Shown piece after piece: positions 34,657 to 43,804 of a stretch of 64,000 nucleotides of DNA. The stretch's first letter is position 1; each line of letters begins with the position of its first letter. The stretch lies in contig CBFDDF010000013.1 of the NCBI GenBank assembly GCA_965603495.1, positions 1 to 64,000 of the forward strand, written 5' to 3'. Made by a program: the position numbers and the translations under genes. The stretch comes from Thiomicrorhabdus sp965603495 (GTDB taxonomy: Bacteria; Pseudomonadota; Gammaproteobacteria; Thiomicrospirales; Thiomicrospiraceae). Below the pieces are notes generated by a model. It saw only the letters and a list, made by a program, of their open reading frames with translations. It was not told the DNA's origin and ran no database searches.

Positions 34657-35402
34657 CTGCATATACACTTTACATTGTCATAACATTGGTTATTTTGTTT
34701 TTTGCCAGTGCAATAAGAATACTGCGTGAGTATGAACGTGGGGTAATTTTTCTGCTCGGACGTTTCTGGAAAGTAAAAGGCCCTGGATTTATTATCGTTA
34801 TCCCAATTATCCAGCAAATGGAGAGGGTTGATTTGCGCACCATTGTGATGGATGTGCCCAGTCAGGATGTAATTTCACGGGATAATGTTTCCGTGCATGT
34901 GAATGCCGTGGTGTATTTCCGTGTCATCCAACCTGATAAAGCCATTATTCAGGTGGAAAACTTTTATGAAGCAACCAGTCAACTGGCGCAAACCACGCTT
35001 AGATCGGTGTTAGGGCAGCATGAATTGGATGAAATGCTAGCAGAACGCGAACGTCTCAATACCGATATCCAAAGTGTGCTTGATAAACAAACTGATGCCT
35101 GGGGTATAAAGGTCAGTAATGTGGAAATAAAACACGTCGATCTGGATGAGAGCATGATCCGTGCGATCGCCAAGCAAGCGGAAGCCGAACGTACTCGACG
35201 GGCCAAGGTGATTCATGCGGAAGGTGAAATGCAGGCGGCGACAAAATTATTGGAAGCGGCACAAATTCTTTCCCAACAACCACAAGCATTACAATTACGA
35301 TATTTACAAACCCTTACAGAAATCGCCAGTGAGCGAACGAATACGATTGTCTTTCCCTTACCCATGGATCTGGTTGATACTGTTTTTAATAAAAATAAAT
35401 GA
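34653..35402 (+). CDS. slipin (SPFH/stomatin-family membrane protein)
   Basis: The 249-residue protein has one N-terminal membrane helix (about 3-22) and an SPFH domain containing EYERGVIFLLGRF, VPSQDVISRDNVSV and a C-terminal EAERTRRAKVIHAEGEMQA coiled coil. It starts within the nfeD stop codon (ATGA overlap), so the pair is co-translated. The NfeD protease is thought to act on its slipin partner in the membrane; both should be oligomers in membrane microdomains. Confidence 0.92.
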   Translation: MTAYTLYIVITLVILFFASAIRILREYERGVIFLLGRFWKVKGPGFIIVIPIIQQMERVDLRTIVMDVPSQDVISRDNVSVHVNAVVYFRVIQPDKAIIQVENFYEATSQLAQTTLRSVLGQHELDEMLAERERLNTDIQSVLDKQTDAWGIKVSNVEIKHVDLDESMIRAIAKQAEAERTRRAKVIHAEGEMQAATKLLEAAQILSQQPQALQLRYLQTLTEIASERTNTIVFPLPMDLVDTVFNKNK

Positions 35403-35507
35403 ATGCAAGCGCATTTTGCCATAAGGCGACAGGGTGCAGAGTGATTTTGATAGAATGTGCAGCGCATCTCCGGCTGGTGTTTTTAGTGTCAAACAACGAG
35501 AAGATGT

Positions 35508-35888
35508 GTGCTGTATCAATTGGCTGCTGATTTTATTGTCTTGATCCACTTTGCTTTTATTGTGTTTGTGCTTACAGGTGGGTTGCTGGTATTTAAGTGG
35601 CGCTGGGTTATCTGGTTGCATATCCCAGCAGCCATATGGGGGGCGCTGATTGCAATTGTAGGTTGGATTTGTCCGCTGACACCGATTGAAAATAGTTTGC
35701 GGCAAGCCAGTGCGGGCGAAGAATATGCCAGCGGTTTTCTTGATCGTTACCTTGCCCCACTAATTTACCCGGCGGGCTTCACGGATGAAATAGCGACTGT
35801 AGCGGGTATTGTGGTGATTGTCATTAATGTCCTGGTATACAGTATCTTTTTAATCCGTCGTACAAGGGACTTTGATGCAAAGAGGTAA
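35508..35888 (+). CDS. DUF2784-type inner-membrane protein
   Basis: The 126-residue protein has about four membrane helices (roughly 5-25, 28-50, 75-90, 95-115) and the motif WLHIPAAIWGALIAIVGWICPLTP, characteristic of DUF2784. Function is unknown. The start is GTG with GAGAAG just upstream, 105 bases after the slipin gene. Confidence 0.75.
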   Translation: MLYQLAADFIVLIHFAFIVFVLTGGLLVFKWRWVIWLHIPAAIWGALIAIVGWICPLTPIENSLRQASAGEEYASGFLDRYLAPLIYPAGFTDEIATVAGIVVIVINVLVYSIFLIRRTRDFDAKR

Positions 35889-35913
35889 ACGAGATAAAGC
35901 AGAAAAACTTCGA

Positions 35914-36582
35914 TTAAATTGTTTCTTGTCTAAGGAACGCCAAATGAGTATCGTTGAATTCTGATAGTTTATTAAGTTTGAGGTGAGATATATCAAATTT
36001 CGGGTCAGAAAACTCTTCCTTTGCGGGCACTGCAACCGTTTTCATATTTGCGCTTTGGGCCGCAATAATACCTGAGCGGGAATCTTCGAATGCGATGCAT
36101 TGTGAAGCTGGTAAGCGTAATTTTTTTGCCGTGGTTATATAAACATCAGGGTGTGGTTTGCCTTTAGTTTCATGCTGGGCAGATGATATCGCATGAAAAT
36201 AATCAGTAATATTAAGTTTATCCAAAATCACTGGAATTAATCTAAAAGGGGAGTTTGTAGATAAACCAATTTTAAAATCTCTGACACTCAGGAATTCAAG
36301 GATTTCATGAACCCCCTCTAAAGCTTGGCCTTCTTCAATAATTAATGATTCAACGCAGGCAATGACTTCATTCTCAACTTGCTCTAGGCTTTTTGTAAGC
36401 CAAGGATTACGTTGATACCAGAAATTAGTCACTTCAGTCGTGGTCATTGCCGCCGTCATCTTTGCGAGTTCTGGTTCAACCTCGACCCCAACGGAAGAAA
36501 ATACCTGCTGTTCAGCTTGCTTCCATAAGGGTTCTGAATCAATAAGTAACCCATCCATATCAAAAATAACAGCACTGACCAT
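35914..36582 (-). CDS. HAD-family sugar phosphatase (HxpB/YniC-like)
   Basis: The 222-residue HAD hydrolase has motif I FDMDGLLIDSE (7-17), a helical cap, motif II LSTNSP and the late motif KGKPHPDVY/AFEDSRSG. This pattern fits the beta-phosphoglucomutase-like phosphatases such as HxpB (YniC), which hydrolyse 2-deoxyglucose-6-phosphate and hexitol phosphates. The exact substrate is unknown. It begins 16 bases downstream, on the minus strand, of the complex repeat at 36598. Confidence 0.85.
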   Translation of the reverse strand: MVSAVIFDMDGLLIDSEPLWKQAEQQVFSSVGVEVEPELAKMTAAMTTTEVTNFWYQRNPWLTKSLEQVENEVIACVESLIIEEGQALEGVHEILEFLSVRDFKIGLSTNSPFRLIPVILDKLNITDYFHAISSAQHETKGKPHPDVYITTAKKLRLPASQCIAFEDSRSGIIAAQSANMKTVAVPAKEEFSDPKFDISHLKLNKLSEFNDTHLAFLRQETI

Positions 36583-36597
36583 TTATACTTTTCCATC

Positions 36598-36790
36598 TAA
36601 CATTAGAACTAAGCAACCCTACGATTGTGAAGGAGAGTTTGAATGACTACTGAGATTAATCCAATTGAAGGGTGCGGTTCATTCAAGACAGAAATTCTAA
36701 TGTTTATTGTTGTTTGAGTGGATTACAGATTCTACAGAGCAACCAGTGATTTACAAGAAGGAATTTTGTGAACTGACCAGGCCTGGTCAG
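36598..36790. repeat. complex intergenic repeat B with nested inverted repeats
   Basis: It opens with TAACATTAGAACTAAG. AACATTAGAA (36599-36608) pairs with TTCTAATGTT (36695-36704), and inside them TTGAATGA (36639-36646) pairs with TCATTCAA (36679-36686). A tail containing GTGATTTACAAGAAGG leads to the palindrome. Read on the minus strand the left end is GTTAGAT, a perfect GTTRRRY box, directly upstream of the phosphatase gene. It is homologous to repeat A over most of its length. Confidence 0.65.
36776..36787. repeat. ACCAGGCCTGGT palindrome, copy 8 (overlaps the ppk2 stop)
   Basis: Exact core, extended to CTGACCAGGCCTGGTCAG (36773-36790). The TGA stop codon of the PPK2 gene lies in its right arm. 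Confidence 0.95.
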
Positions 36791-37689
36791 TTTGATATTG
36801 AATGTTTGCCAGTGGGGGCTTCATTTACCAGCTGTTGGCGAATTTCTAGTAATTCCTGCTGATGATGCGCATCGGTTTCTGGATAGTGCATCTTAAGGGC
36901 ATTGAAGTTATCGAGAATGATTTTGGAAATAATGAGTCGCGCATTTTTTTTATCATCAGCAGGCACCACATACCAAGGTGCGGTTTCAGTAGACGTAGCA
37001 CTCAGACATGCCTCGTAGGCATCCATATACTGATCCCAGCATTTGCGCTCTTCAATATCGGCAAGGCAGAATTTCCAGTTCTTTTCAGGATCATCAATAC
37101 GGTCGAGAAAACGCTTTCGCTGCTCTTCCTTCGAAAGGTGAAGAAAGATCTTGATGATTCGGGTGCCATTACGGTTAAGGTGCTCTTCCAAATCCACAAT
37201 AGAACGATATCGCTCCTGCCAAATGGTTTTTTCGTCGAGCAGTCCATCTGGAATTCCCTGACTATGGAGAATTTCCGGATGCACGCGGGTAATCAACACT
37301 TCCTCGTAATACGAACGGTTAAAGATGCCAATCCGACCGCGTTCCGGTAAACACTGCGAAGTACGCCACAGAAAATCATGCTCCAATTCCCTGGTGGTCG
37401 GATGTGTGAAACTGAACACCTGGCAACCTTGGGGATTGATGCCCGACATGACGTGCTTAATGGCTCCATCCTTGCCGGCCGCATCCATTGCCTGAAAAAT
37501 CAGCAGAACCGAATAGCGGTTGGATGCATAGTGCAGCTGTTGCAGGTCACTTAGCTCGTCGACCTGAGATTTGAGCAGTTCTTTATATTGCGTTTTTGAA
37601 TGGTAAACGGGCTTGATAAGCGTCGGCCATTTTTTGAGTTTGACGTTCTCGTCTTGCGGTACCCGGAAGTTTTTTGATTTTATTTTCAT
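36787..37689 (-). CDS. ppk2: polyphosphate kinase 2
   Basis: PPK2 transfers phosphate between polyphosphate and nucleoside di- or monophosphates. The 300-residue single-domain enzyme has Walker A LIFQAMDAAGKDGAIK (64-79), the lid/Walker B segment with GIFNRSYYEEVLI, and the catalytic Asp/Glu/Arg positions. Length fits class I (ADP/GDP-phosphorylating) PPK2, but class is an inference. Its stop codon is inside a palindrome copy. No ppk1 or exopolyphosphatase gene is adjacent, although a DHH relic lies 5 kb away. Confidence 0.93.
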   Translation of the reverse strand: MKIKSKNFRVPQDENVKLKKWPTLIKPVYHSKTQYKELLKSQVDELSDLQQLHYASNRYSVLLIFQAMDAAGKDGAIKHVMSGINPQGCQVFSFTHPTTRELEHDFLWRTSQCLPERGRIGIFNRSYYEEVLITRVHPEILHSQGIPDGLLDEKTIWQERYRSIVDLEEHLNRNGTRIIKIFLHLSKEEQRKRFLDRIDDPEKNWKFCLADIEERKCWDQYMDAYEACLSATSTETAPWYVVPADDKKNARLIISKIILDNFNALKMHYPETDAHHQQELLEIRQQLVNEAPTGKHSISN

Positions 37690-37730
37690 CTTAATCTCTT
37701 CATTGTCACAAGCTGTCAGCTTAGCCTAAG

Positions 37731-38525
37731 TCAATTTGTCTCATCAGCAAATCTCTTGACGAGTTCCTCTAAGGGGCTTCGATTTACATTCCATATTCCA
37801 TAGAATGGATGATCCAGATCCACAATAACCATATATAAAAGATGAATAGAGATGGTTAGGGACACGAGAATAGTAGCGTGCGTGTAAAAGTTTTGAACCC
37901 CTAACAATATGAAGGTGGCGATAATAACAATGGACATAAATATCATCAGTAACTTCAACCTAGAGGGCAGCCTTTCATTGGCTAAGGCAATTCTTCTGGT
38001 TCGTAATTTGGTAATGTCAGATATGTTTTCAATGATTGCCGTATAGGCAATGACTTCATTTTCTGTTTGAATATGGATGTTTTTGCTCTTGCGCATGACG
38101 TCGTATAATTCTTCGGAGGTGTCAGAATCCATGGGTACGAGTGGATCACTCATTTCATCCCATTCCTTATTGAGAAGCGAGCTTGCGTATTGATAAAGTG
38201 CTTTTTTGATGTTGATTTTAACGGCTTTTTGTTCATCACCTAAATAAGTCAAAAAGTCCCTAACTGTTTCTACCGCATTTAATTCATCCTCAATGGCCTG
38301 GCTCAAGTCGCTGTACTTCGATAGAACGGTCGCTAATAGAAAACCGGCCACAATGGCGTAAACAATACCGAAAACACTATAGAATGCGCCCCAAGCACTC
38401 ACGTCTTCGTAAATCTCTTTATATTGAAGAAAGTCTTTTACTAAAAACAAAATAAGGGTTACCGCTGCGCCTGAAAGCAGCAGAGGTAAGATGATTCTAA
38501 TTGCTTTGCTCATATTCACTTTCAA
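37731..38525 (-). CDS. DUF4239-like membrane protein
   Basis: The 264-residue protein has two N-terminal membrane helices (about 10-28 and 43-66), a central soluble helical region and two C-terminal helices (about 190-208 and 212-232). The layout and motif (Y-A-I-V-A-G-F-L-L then an acidic ATVLSKY stretch) resemble DUF4239/bestrophin-like proteins, which suggests an anion-channel relative; this is tentative. It lies 41 bases upstream of ppk2 on the same strand and may be co-transcribed. Confidence 0.6.
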   Translation of the reverse strand: MKVNMSKAIRIILPLLLSGAAVTLILFLVKDFLQYKEIYEDVSAWGAFYSVFGIVYAIVAGFLLATVLSKYSDLSQAIEDELNAVETVRDFLTYLGDEQKAVKINIKKALYQYASSLLNKEWDEMSDPLVPMDSDTSEELYDVMRKSKNIHIQTENEVIAYTAIIENISDITKLRTRRIALANERLPSRLKLLMIFMSIVIIATFILLGVQNFYTHATILVSLTISIHLLYMVIVDLDHPFYGIWNVNRSPLEELVKRFADETN

Positions 38526-38592
38526 TCCTTATTTCAAAATACAGGTCGTTAAAAATACAAACTTTTTATGATACTTATAGCGGTTTATTGTT

Positions 38593-38729
38593 TAACATTA
38601 AAACTAAGAAACTTGGCACTAGCGCGCGTGCTATGGCATTAGTTCACTGTTTTATGATTATATTGATTTTACAGATAAGTACGTAACTTACAAGAAGGCT
38701 ATTATTAAAACCTACCAGGCCTGGTAGGT
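38593..38729. repeat. complex intergenic repeat C (shorter relative of A and B)
   Basis: It opens with TAACATTAAAACTAAG and ends with CTTACAAGAAGG (38687-38698), 15 bases before the palindrome. The inner inverted repeats are not preserved. On the minus strand the left end reads GTTAAAC, a perfect GTTRRRY box, upstream of the DUF4239-like gene. Confidence 0.55.
38714..38725. repeat. ACCAGGCCTGGT palindrome, copy 9
   Basis: Exact core extended to the perfect 22-bp palindrome AACCT-core-AGGTT, just after the 3' end of the SLC13 gene. Confidence 0.95.
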
Positions 38730-38743
38730 TGTGGGGAGGCTTT

Positions 38744-40087
38744 TTATAGAAAGGCTTGCCAGTAAAACATCGCCATCAGTGAAATTAAGCCAATGCCGAT
38801 CAAGTTGAAGAACAGCCCATATTTGGCCATGGTTTTGACATTCACGGCGCCACTGCTCATGGCAATGGCATTCGGAGGGGTGGCAATGGGCAGCATAAAG
38901 GCATAACTGGCGCAAATGGTGGCCACCATCATAAATAAACGCGTATCCAGTCCAGCTTGTTGGGTGACGGCATAAATGACGGGCAATATAATGGAGATGA
39001 GTGCGGTATTACTGGTGATTTCGGTGGTAAAGGTCACCAGCGAGGCAATGATCACTAACAGCACGATCGGTGGCAGGTTGGTAATGTTTTGCAGACTACG
39101 CGCCACTTCATTTGCCAGTCCGGTAGCACTAAAGGCCATGGCGATGGAGAATCCGGCACCGAATAAAAAGATAATTTCATAAGGAATTTTTTTGGTGTCC
39201 ACCCACTGCAGAATATTGAAAGGCGGCATGAACATTAACAGCCCAAAACTCAGTAAAATCCCTTTTTCATTGAGGCCTAGGCCAGCATAATAAGGCTGAA
39301 TGGAAGAGTTGGCGAACAGTAATAGCAACAGAGCCACCAATACACAACTGACTTTCTTTTGATCCGTCGTCAGTTTGCCAGGGTGTTTCCCTGATTGAAC
39401 GGGGTCTTGATCGGTACCGATAGAGAGCACCCAGGCCACTATCACGAGCATTAGCAGCGCTAAAGGGAGCACCAATGAGACCCATTGCATAAAGGCGACC
39501 TCTGCTAGATGCATCTTGTCTAAAAATCCAAATAAAATAAGATTGGGCGGTGTGCCGATGGGGGTGATGATTCCACCAATACTGGCACCATAGGCAATCG
39601 CCAGGACAAAACGGATTTTCAAACGATTATCGTCAGACAGAAACAGTGCCAGTGGCATCAACAATAGGGCTGTGGTGGTATTGGATAAAAAAGCACTTAA
39701 CAGCCCAGAGGTAATCGCTAGGGCAAAAATCATGCCTCGAACGGTATTGGGAAATACCTGCAACATCTTGTCGGAAATGACCTTGTGCAAGCCGGTTTTT
39801 TCTACCGCAATCGCCAGCATAAAGCCGCCTAAGAACAGGAATATTATGGAGGAGGCATAGTTGGGCGCAACCTCATTGGTCGTCGCGATATCGAACATGG
39901 GAAAAAGCACTATCGGTAGCAGTGAGACGACACCCAAAGGCAGGGCTTCATTGGTCCATAAAATCACCATGCAGGTAATCAGACCCATTAAGGCCGCTTG
40001 CTGCATTGTCAGTAGCTGGCTTAAAATTCCAAAAAGAATCAGGCCGCTGGTGATGGCAATGGCTAGGCCACGCGGTTGAGTGTTCAT
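38744..40087 (-). CDS. SLC13/DASS-family anion symporter
   Basis: The 447-residue transporter has about eleven membrane helices and both SNT-type substrate/sodium motifs: LSNTTTALLLMPLALF (about 127-142) and EITSNTALISIILPV (about 354-368). DASS proteins import dicarboxylates, tricarboxylates or sulfate with Na+. The substrate cannot be decided from the sequence; in a sulfur oxidiser, sulfate or dicarboxylate are both plausible. It stands alone between two palindrome copies. Confidence 0.88.
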   Translation of the reverse strand: MNTQPRGLAIAITSGLILFGILSQLLTMQQAALMGLITCMVILWTNEALPLGVVSLLPIVLFPMFDIATTNEVAPNYASSIIFLFLGGFMLAIAVEKTGLHKVISDKMLQVFPNTVRGMIFALAITSGLLSAFLSNTTTALLLMPLALFLSDDNRLKIRFVLAIAYGASIGGIITPIGTPPNLILFGFLDKMHLAEVAFMQWVSLVLPLALLMLVIVAWVLSIGTDQDPVQSGKHPGKLTTDQKKVSCVLVALLLLLFANSSIQPYYAGLGLNEKGILLSFGLLMFMPPFNILQWVDTKKIPYEIIFLFGAGFSIAMAFSATGLANEVARSLQNITNLPPIVLLVIIASLVTFTTEITSNTALISIILPVIYAVTQQAGLDTRLFMMVATICASYAFMLPIATPPNAIAMSSGAVNVKTMAKYGLFFNLIGIGLISLMAMFYWQAFL

Positions 40088-40158
40088 TTAAGTCGATTCT
40101 CTTGTGCTTTAAAAGCCATTAAAACATGTTTGGCACTCAAAAATCCGCTTCTAAAGTG

Positions 40159-40170
40159 ACCAGGCCTGGT
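40159..40170. repeat. ACCAGGCCTGGT palindrome, copy 10
   Basis: Exact core between the SLC13 gene 5' end and the YhcH gene 3' end, both on the minus strand. Flanks do not pair well. Confidence 0.95.
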
Positions 40171-40226
40171 AAGGCAGATTTGGTTTTACTGTTTAAGCCA
40201 TTTAAGGGTTAAATTAAGCGGTTTTA

Positions 40227-40712
40227 TCATATGGCGTTACTTGGCTTTTTTAAAAGTTCCAACTTTATCTTGATCACCACTTTTTTAATTTTTTCTGGCT
40301 GGTCGTTCGTCATTAATGTCGGCATGTGCGCATCTTCCGGATAAAGGACTATAAATGTCCCAGGAAAAATATTCACCTTAACCGGGCGAGGAGACGTGGG
40401 TTGGTAGAACACGACATCTTTTTTAGCATCATATGGCGTTTCAATCTCCAATCCCTCGCTTGGTGCGCATTCGAATCGTTCTGCGCCCACGAGTACGGCC
40501 TGGATGTCGACATATTTTTGGTGAGACTCAAGAATTGCAGTCGCTGGTGTCTGGGTTTCATAACTCATGACGATGGCAAAGATGTCATCGCCTTGTATGG
40601 TGTATTTCTTATCTTCCGATTCCGGCGTTAAGGTGGTCAAAAATTCGAAAGCAGTGTTCCATGCCGAGCCAAGCGGGTAAAGCGGCCAGTTTTCCAATTT
40701 ATCGATAATCAT
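40227..40712 (-). CDS. YhcH/YjgK/YiaL-family cupin-like protein
   Basis: The 161-residue protein fits the DUF386 family (double-stranded beta-helix): VDIQAVLVGAERFECAP, a GTFIVLYPEDAHMP metal-site segment and a VVIKIKL ending. Some members (YhcH, NanQ) act on sugar anomers such as sialic acid; others affect biofilms. There is no sugar-catabolic cluster around it, so its substrate is unknown. Confidence 0.85.
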   Translation of the reverse strand: MIIDKLENWPLYPLGSAWNTAFEFLTTLTPESEDKKYTIQGDDIFAIVMSYETQTPATAILESHQKYVDIQAVLVGAERFECAPSEGLEIETPYDAKKDVVFYQPTSPRPVKVNIFPGTFIVLYPEDAHMPTLMTNDQPEKIKKVVIKIKLELLKKPSNAI

Positions 40713-40852
40713 AATCTACATCCATTCTCGTTCAGTTGATAAGACGTGCCTTAAACACGATCGTTAAAAGTTCTTCAGGTTAGGCAAAGCCCGTCATTCT
40801 GAATTATTGGTCTCAGAATCAAATCAAACTCACAAACCTCTCTACGCCTACA

Positions 40853-41473
40853 TTACTTTAAAAGGCCACAGGACATGACCAGGCGGGGTAGAAACACCTC
40901 TGTGAGTAATAAAGGTGCTTCTTTTTGCGTGAAGATTGAGCGCCTAGCATAGCCTTTGCCTTGGCTCTGTTCTGCCTCAAGTTGTTCGCTTAAATAAGGC
41001 CAGCTACTTAAGGCTTGGTTAGTGAACTCAAAAGGGGTGCGTTGAATGCTTGGTAACTCAAACAAGACTTCACCTAACGGTTGATTGCCGAGTTTTTGTA
41101 AAGATGTCCATGGGCTTTCTAGCGTCAGATTCGGTATGACCGTTCTGGCGTAGACCCAGTTTTGATTCTCACACTGTAATAAAACACACCTTACCCAGGC
41201 CTGTTCGTTTGGCTGCATGCCCAAAGCGGTGGTTTCATCCAATAGTGGGCGCTCAGTTTGTTCTGAGAGTACTAAAACTTGCAAATCTGGACAGTGCTGG
41301 CGAATTCGTTGGGTGAGCGAATCTTTGGTGTTTAACCAGGATTGAATCGTAGGCGAACTGCTGACACGCTGAATCAAGCGCGCGGGTTTCCAAAACGACG
41401 GACGCCCCCTAACCGTGTGGCTTTTCTTTTCTTGGATTAAGGCTTTGATTTTAGCGAGTCGTTCGTTTGGCAT
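40853..41473 (-). CDS. ubiC: chorismate pyruvate-lyase
   Basis: UbiC converts chorismate to 4-hydroxybenzoate and pyruvate, the first committed step of ubiquinone synthesis. The 206-residue protein is longer than E. coli UbiC (165), mainly by an N-terminal extension. The NWVYARTVIP segment with the catalytic Arg and a late LLLTEVFLP with the catalytic Glu are present. It sits next to recG, as in many gammaproteobacteria. A degenerate palindrome (CCAGGCCTGTTC) lies inside the gene. Confidence 0.9.
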   Translation of the reverse strand: MPNERLAKIKALIQEKKSHTVRGRPSFWKPARLIQRVSSSPTIQSWLNTKDSLTQRIRQHCPDLQVLVLSEQTERPLLDETTALGMQPNEQAWVRCVLLQCENQNWVYARTVIPNLTLESPWTSLQKLGNQPLGEVLFELPSIQRTPFEFTNQALSSWPYLSEQLEAEQSQGKGYARRSIFTQKEAPLLLTEVFLPRLVMSCGLLK

Positions 41474-41554
41474 TTAAGGCGCTCTTTAGCTGTATGTATG
41501 TGGGGCATTGGTTGCAATGTGTACTGTGTCATAACTTATCCCGTGTTGTAGGGA

Positions 41555-43648
41555 TTAAGCATGCTGATAATCGATTTTATGGCCTACCCAGCGCATTTGC
41601 AGGCCTTCTACCAGCTGTGGATAATTGTGTACTAAAATATTTGCCCACTCTTTTGCGACTGGAATCCAGGCGCTGTCGCGTTTTAAATCGGCGATTCTGA
41701 ATTGTAACCCCCCCGTCTGTTTGGTACCGAGAATTTCACCGGGTCCGCGGATTCTTAAATCCTCTTCGGCGATTCTAAAGCCGTCAGTGGTTTCGCGCAT
41801 AATATTCAAACGGGCTTTACCCGTTTCCGACAAGGGGGGTTGATAGAGCAAGACACAATGACTCTGTTTATCGCCACGGCCAACGCGTCCCCGTAGCTGA
41901 TGCAATTGTGCGAGGCCTAAGCGTTCGGCGTTTTCAATAATCATCAGGCTGGAATTCGGCACATTCACTCCAACTTCAATCACCGTCGTCGCGACCAGTA
42001 GGTCGAGTTGATGGGTTTTAAAGGCATTCATCACCAAGGCTTTTTGGTCGCCTTTTAAGCGGCCGTGAATCAGACCGACCCGCAAATCTGGCCACTGTTC
42101 GCTAAATTGATTGGCAGTGACTTCGGCGGCTTGGGCGTGTAATAATTCCGACTCTTCAATCAGCGGACAGACCCAGTAGGCCTGAATGCCTTGTTTACAT
42201 TTGGCGTACAGATGCTGCATGACTTCAAAGCGTTTTTCATTGCTTAATACGGCGGTTTCGATGGGTTTACGTCCTGGTGGTAACTCATCAATCACCGAAA
42301 GATCTAAATCGCCATAAGCGGTCATTGCCAGCGTACGAGGAATTGGGGTCGCCGTCATAATCAACTGATGGGTATGCACATCTTGTTGATTGTTCTTTTC
42401 ATGCAAAGAGAGGCGTTGATGCACCCCAAAACGGTGCTGCTCATCAATCACCACCAAACCGAGTTTGTGAAAGGTCACTGCCTCTTGAAATAGGGCATGC
42501 GTGCCGATAATGACTTGCGCCGCGCCAGTTTCGATTTGCGCCAGCATAAAGCGTTTTTCAGCGGCTTTCATGCGACCATTTAGAAATGCCGTGGAAATAT
42601 TTAAAGGGTCTAACCATTCACTAAAGGCTTGGCGGTGTTGTTCTGCCAAAATCTCAGTCGGTGCCATGACCGCGACTTGATAGCCCGCCTCGGCGGCTTG
42701 AATAGCGGCTAATGCGGCAATCACTGTTTTACCGGAACCGACATCCCCTTGTATTAGCCGTTGCATCGGATGCGGTTGTTTCAAGTCGTGTTGAATTTCT
42801 TGCAAGACCCTTTGCTGTGCACCCGTAAGGCGAAACGGTAAGTTTTCGAGAAGTCTTTGGCAGGCTTGACTGGCTGGAAAAGCGGGCGCATTGCGGGCTT
42901 GCTCGTGTTCGCGCATCATCTGCATGGTGGCCTGTTGATTAATCAACTCCTCGATAATCAGACGTTGTTGTGCCGGATGAGCGAACTGTTTGATTTTCTG
43001 TAAATCGTCAGTGGCTAAAGGTTGATGCAGGGTGAGTAACGCGTCATTAAGCAGAGGCAATTGTAAACTGTCTAATAAATCCTCCGGCAACAGCTCAGCA
43101 AGCGGGTATTGCTTGAGCAGTACAATCGCCTGTTTAATCAGTTTTAGAATGGAAGCTTGCCCCAAACCTTCGGTGGTCGGATAGATCGGGGTCAGACTGT
43201 CCTCTAAGGCGGGGGGCGCATCAGGCGTGATAAACTCGTAAGTCGGATGTACCATCTCCAAACCACTTGGGCCTGAGCGCACTTCGCCAAACACTCGGAG
43301 GGTTTTTCCGCGGGTAAACTGCTGGGCTTGTCGGTGATGGAAATGGAAAAAACGCAGGGTTAAAAAGGTGCCCGAGGGCGACTGGATTTTAACCAGTAGA
43401 CTACTGCGACGACCACGGCTTAGGGTTTGTGCAAAGACTTCACCTTCTACCAGGACTTCCGTGCCGATGGTGACCCTATCTAAATCGGTCAGTCGGGTTT
43501 TATCCTGGTAGCGCAATGGCAGATGAAACAGTAAATCCTGGACGACAAAAAGCCCCATTTTATGGAGCTTTTCAACTTGTTTTGGGCCAACGCCTTTTAA
43601 GGCGGTGAGTTGCTGTTGTGCCAACATAGTACGAGGACTTATATGCAA
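41555..43648 (-). CDS. recG: ATP-dependent DNA helicase RecG
   Basis: RecG is a superfamily 2 translocase that remodels stalled replication forks and Holliday junctions. The 697-residue length matches the family. An N-terminal wedge/OB domain opens the protein. Walker A is GDVGSGKTVIAALAA, the DExH box is VVIDEQHRFGVHQR, and TATPIPRTLAM and the late QLRGRVGRG motif are present. It is the conserved neighbour of ubiC. Confidence 0.97.
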   Translation of the reverse strand: MHISPRTMLAQQQLTALKGVGPKQVEKLHKMGLFVVQDLLFHLPLRYQDKTRLTDLDRVTIGTEVLVEGEVFAQTLSRGRRSSLLVKIQSPSGTFLTLRFFHFHHRQAQQFTRGKTLRVFGEVRSGPSGLEMVHPTYEFITPDAPPALEDSLTPIYPTTEGLGQASILKLIKQAIVLLKQYPLAELLPEDLLDSLQLPLLNDALLTLHQPLATDDLQKIKQFAHPAQQRLIIEELINQQATMQMMREHEQARNAPAFPASQACQRLLENLPFRLTGAQQRVLQEIQHDLKQPHPMQRLIQGDVGSGKTVIAALAAIQAAEAGYQVAVMAPTEILAEQHRQAFSEWLDPLNISTAFLNGRMKAAEKRFMLAQIETGAAQVIIGTHALFQEAVTFHKLGLVVIDEQHRFGVHQRLSLHEKNNQQDVHTHQLIMTATPIPRTLAMTAYGDLDLSVIDELPPGRKPIETAVLSNEKRFEVMQHLYAKCKQGIQAYWVCPLIEESELLHAQAAEVTANQFSEQWPDLRVGLIHGRLKGDQKALVMNAFKTHQLDLLVATTVIEVGVNVPNSSLMIIENAERLGLAQLHQLRGRVGRGDKQSHCVLLYQPPLSETGKARLNIMRETTDGFRIAEEDLRIRGPGEILGTKQTGGLQFRIADLKRDSAWIPVAKEWANILVHNYPQLVEGLQMRWVGHKIDYQHA

Positions 43649-43804
43649 AGTTTCAATTTTAGCAAATTGATGGCAAAGAATGCTTGAATCGGTGTTTTTA
43701 GTAGCGCTTTATCCGTCAAGTCCGTATCAGTAAGGCACGAGTTGTTTGATAATATGTGAATTTAAGCGCTCAAAGTTCGGCATCAGTGGCTACGAGTGAA
43801 AAGC

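Noticed and set aside
38610..38630. Second sigma-54 promoter (TTGGCAC at 38612)
   Set aside because: The -12 half is not at the required 10-base spacing and no gene starts downstream on that strand.
32786..38729. Firm call of an integron cassette array
   Set aside because: GTTRRRY boxes and hairpins are suggestive, but the opposite RYYYAAC ends are not clear, element C lacks inner symmetry and no integrase is present. Kept only as a finding.
41209..41222. CCCAGGCCTGTTCG in ubiC as a palindrome copy
   Set aside because: The core is broken on both sides (two or more mismatches). It may be a decayed copy, but this cannot be argued from one case.
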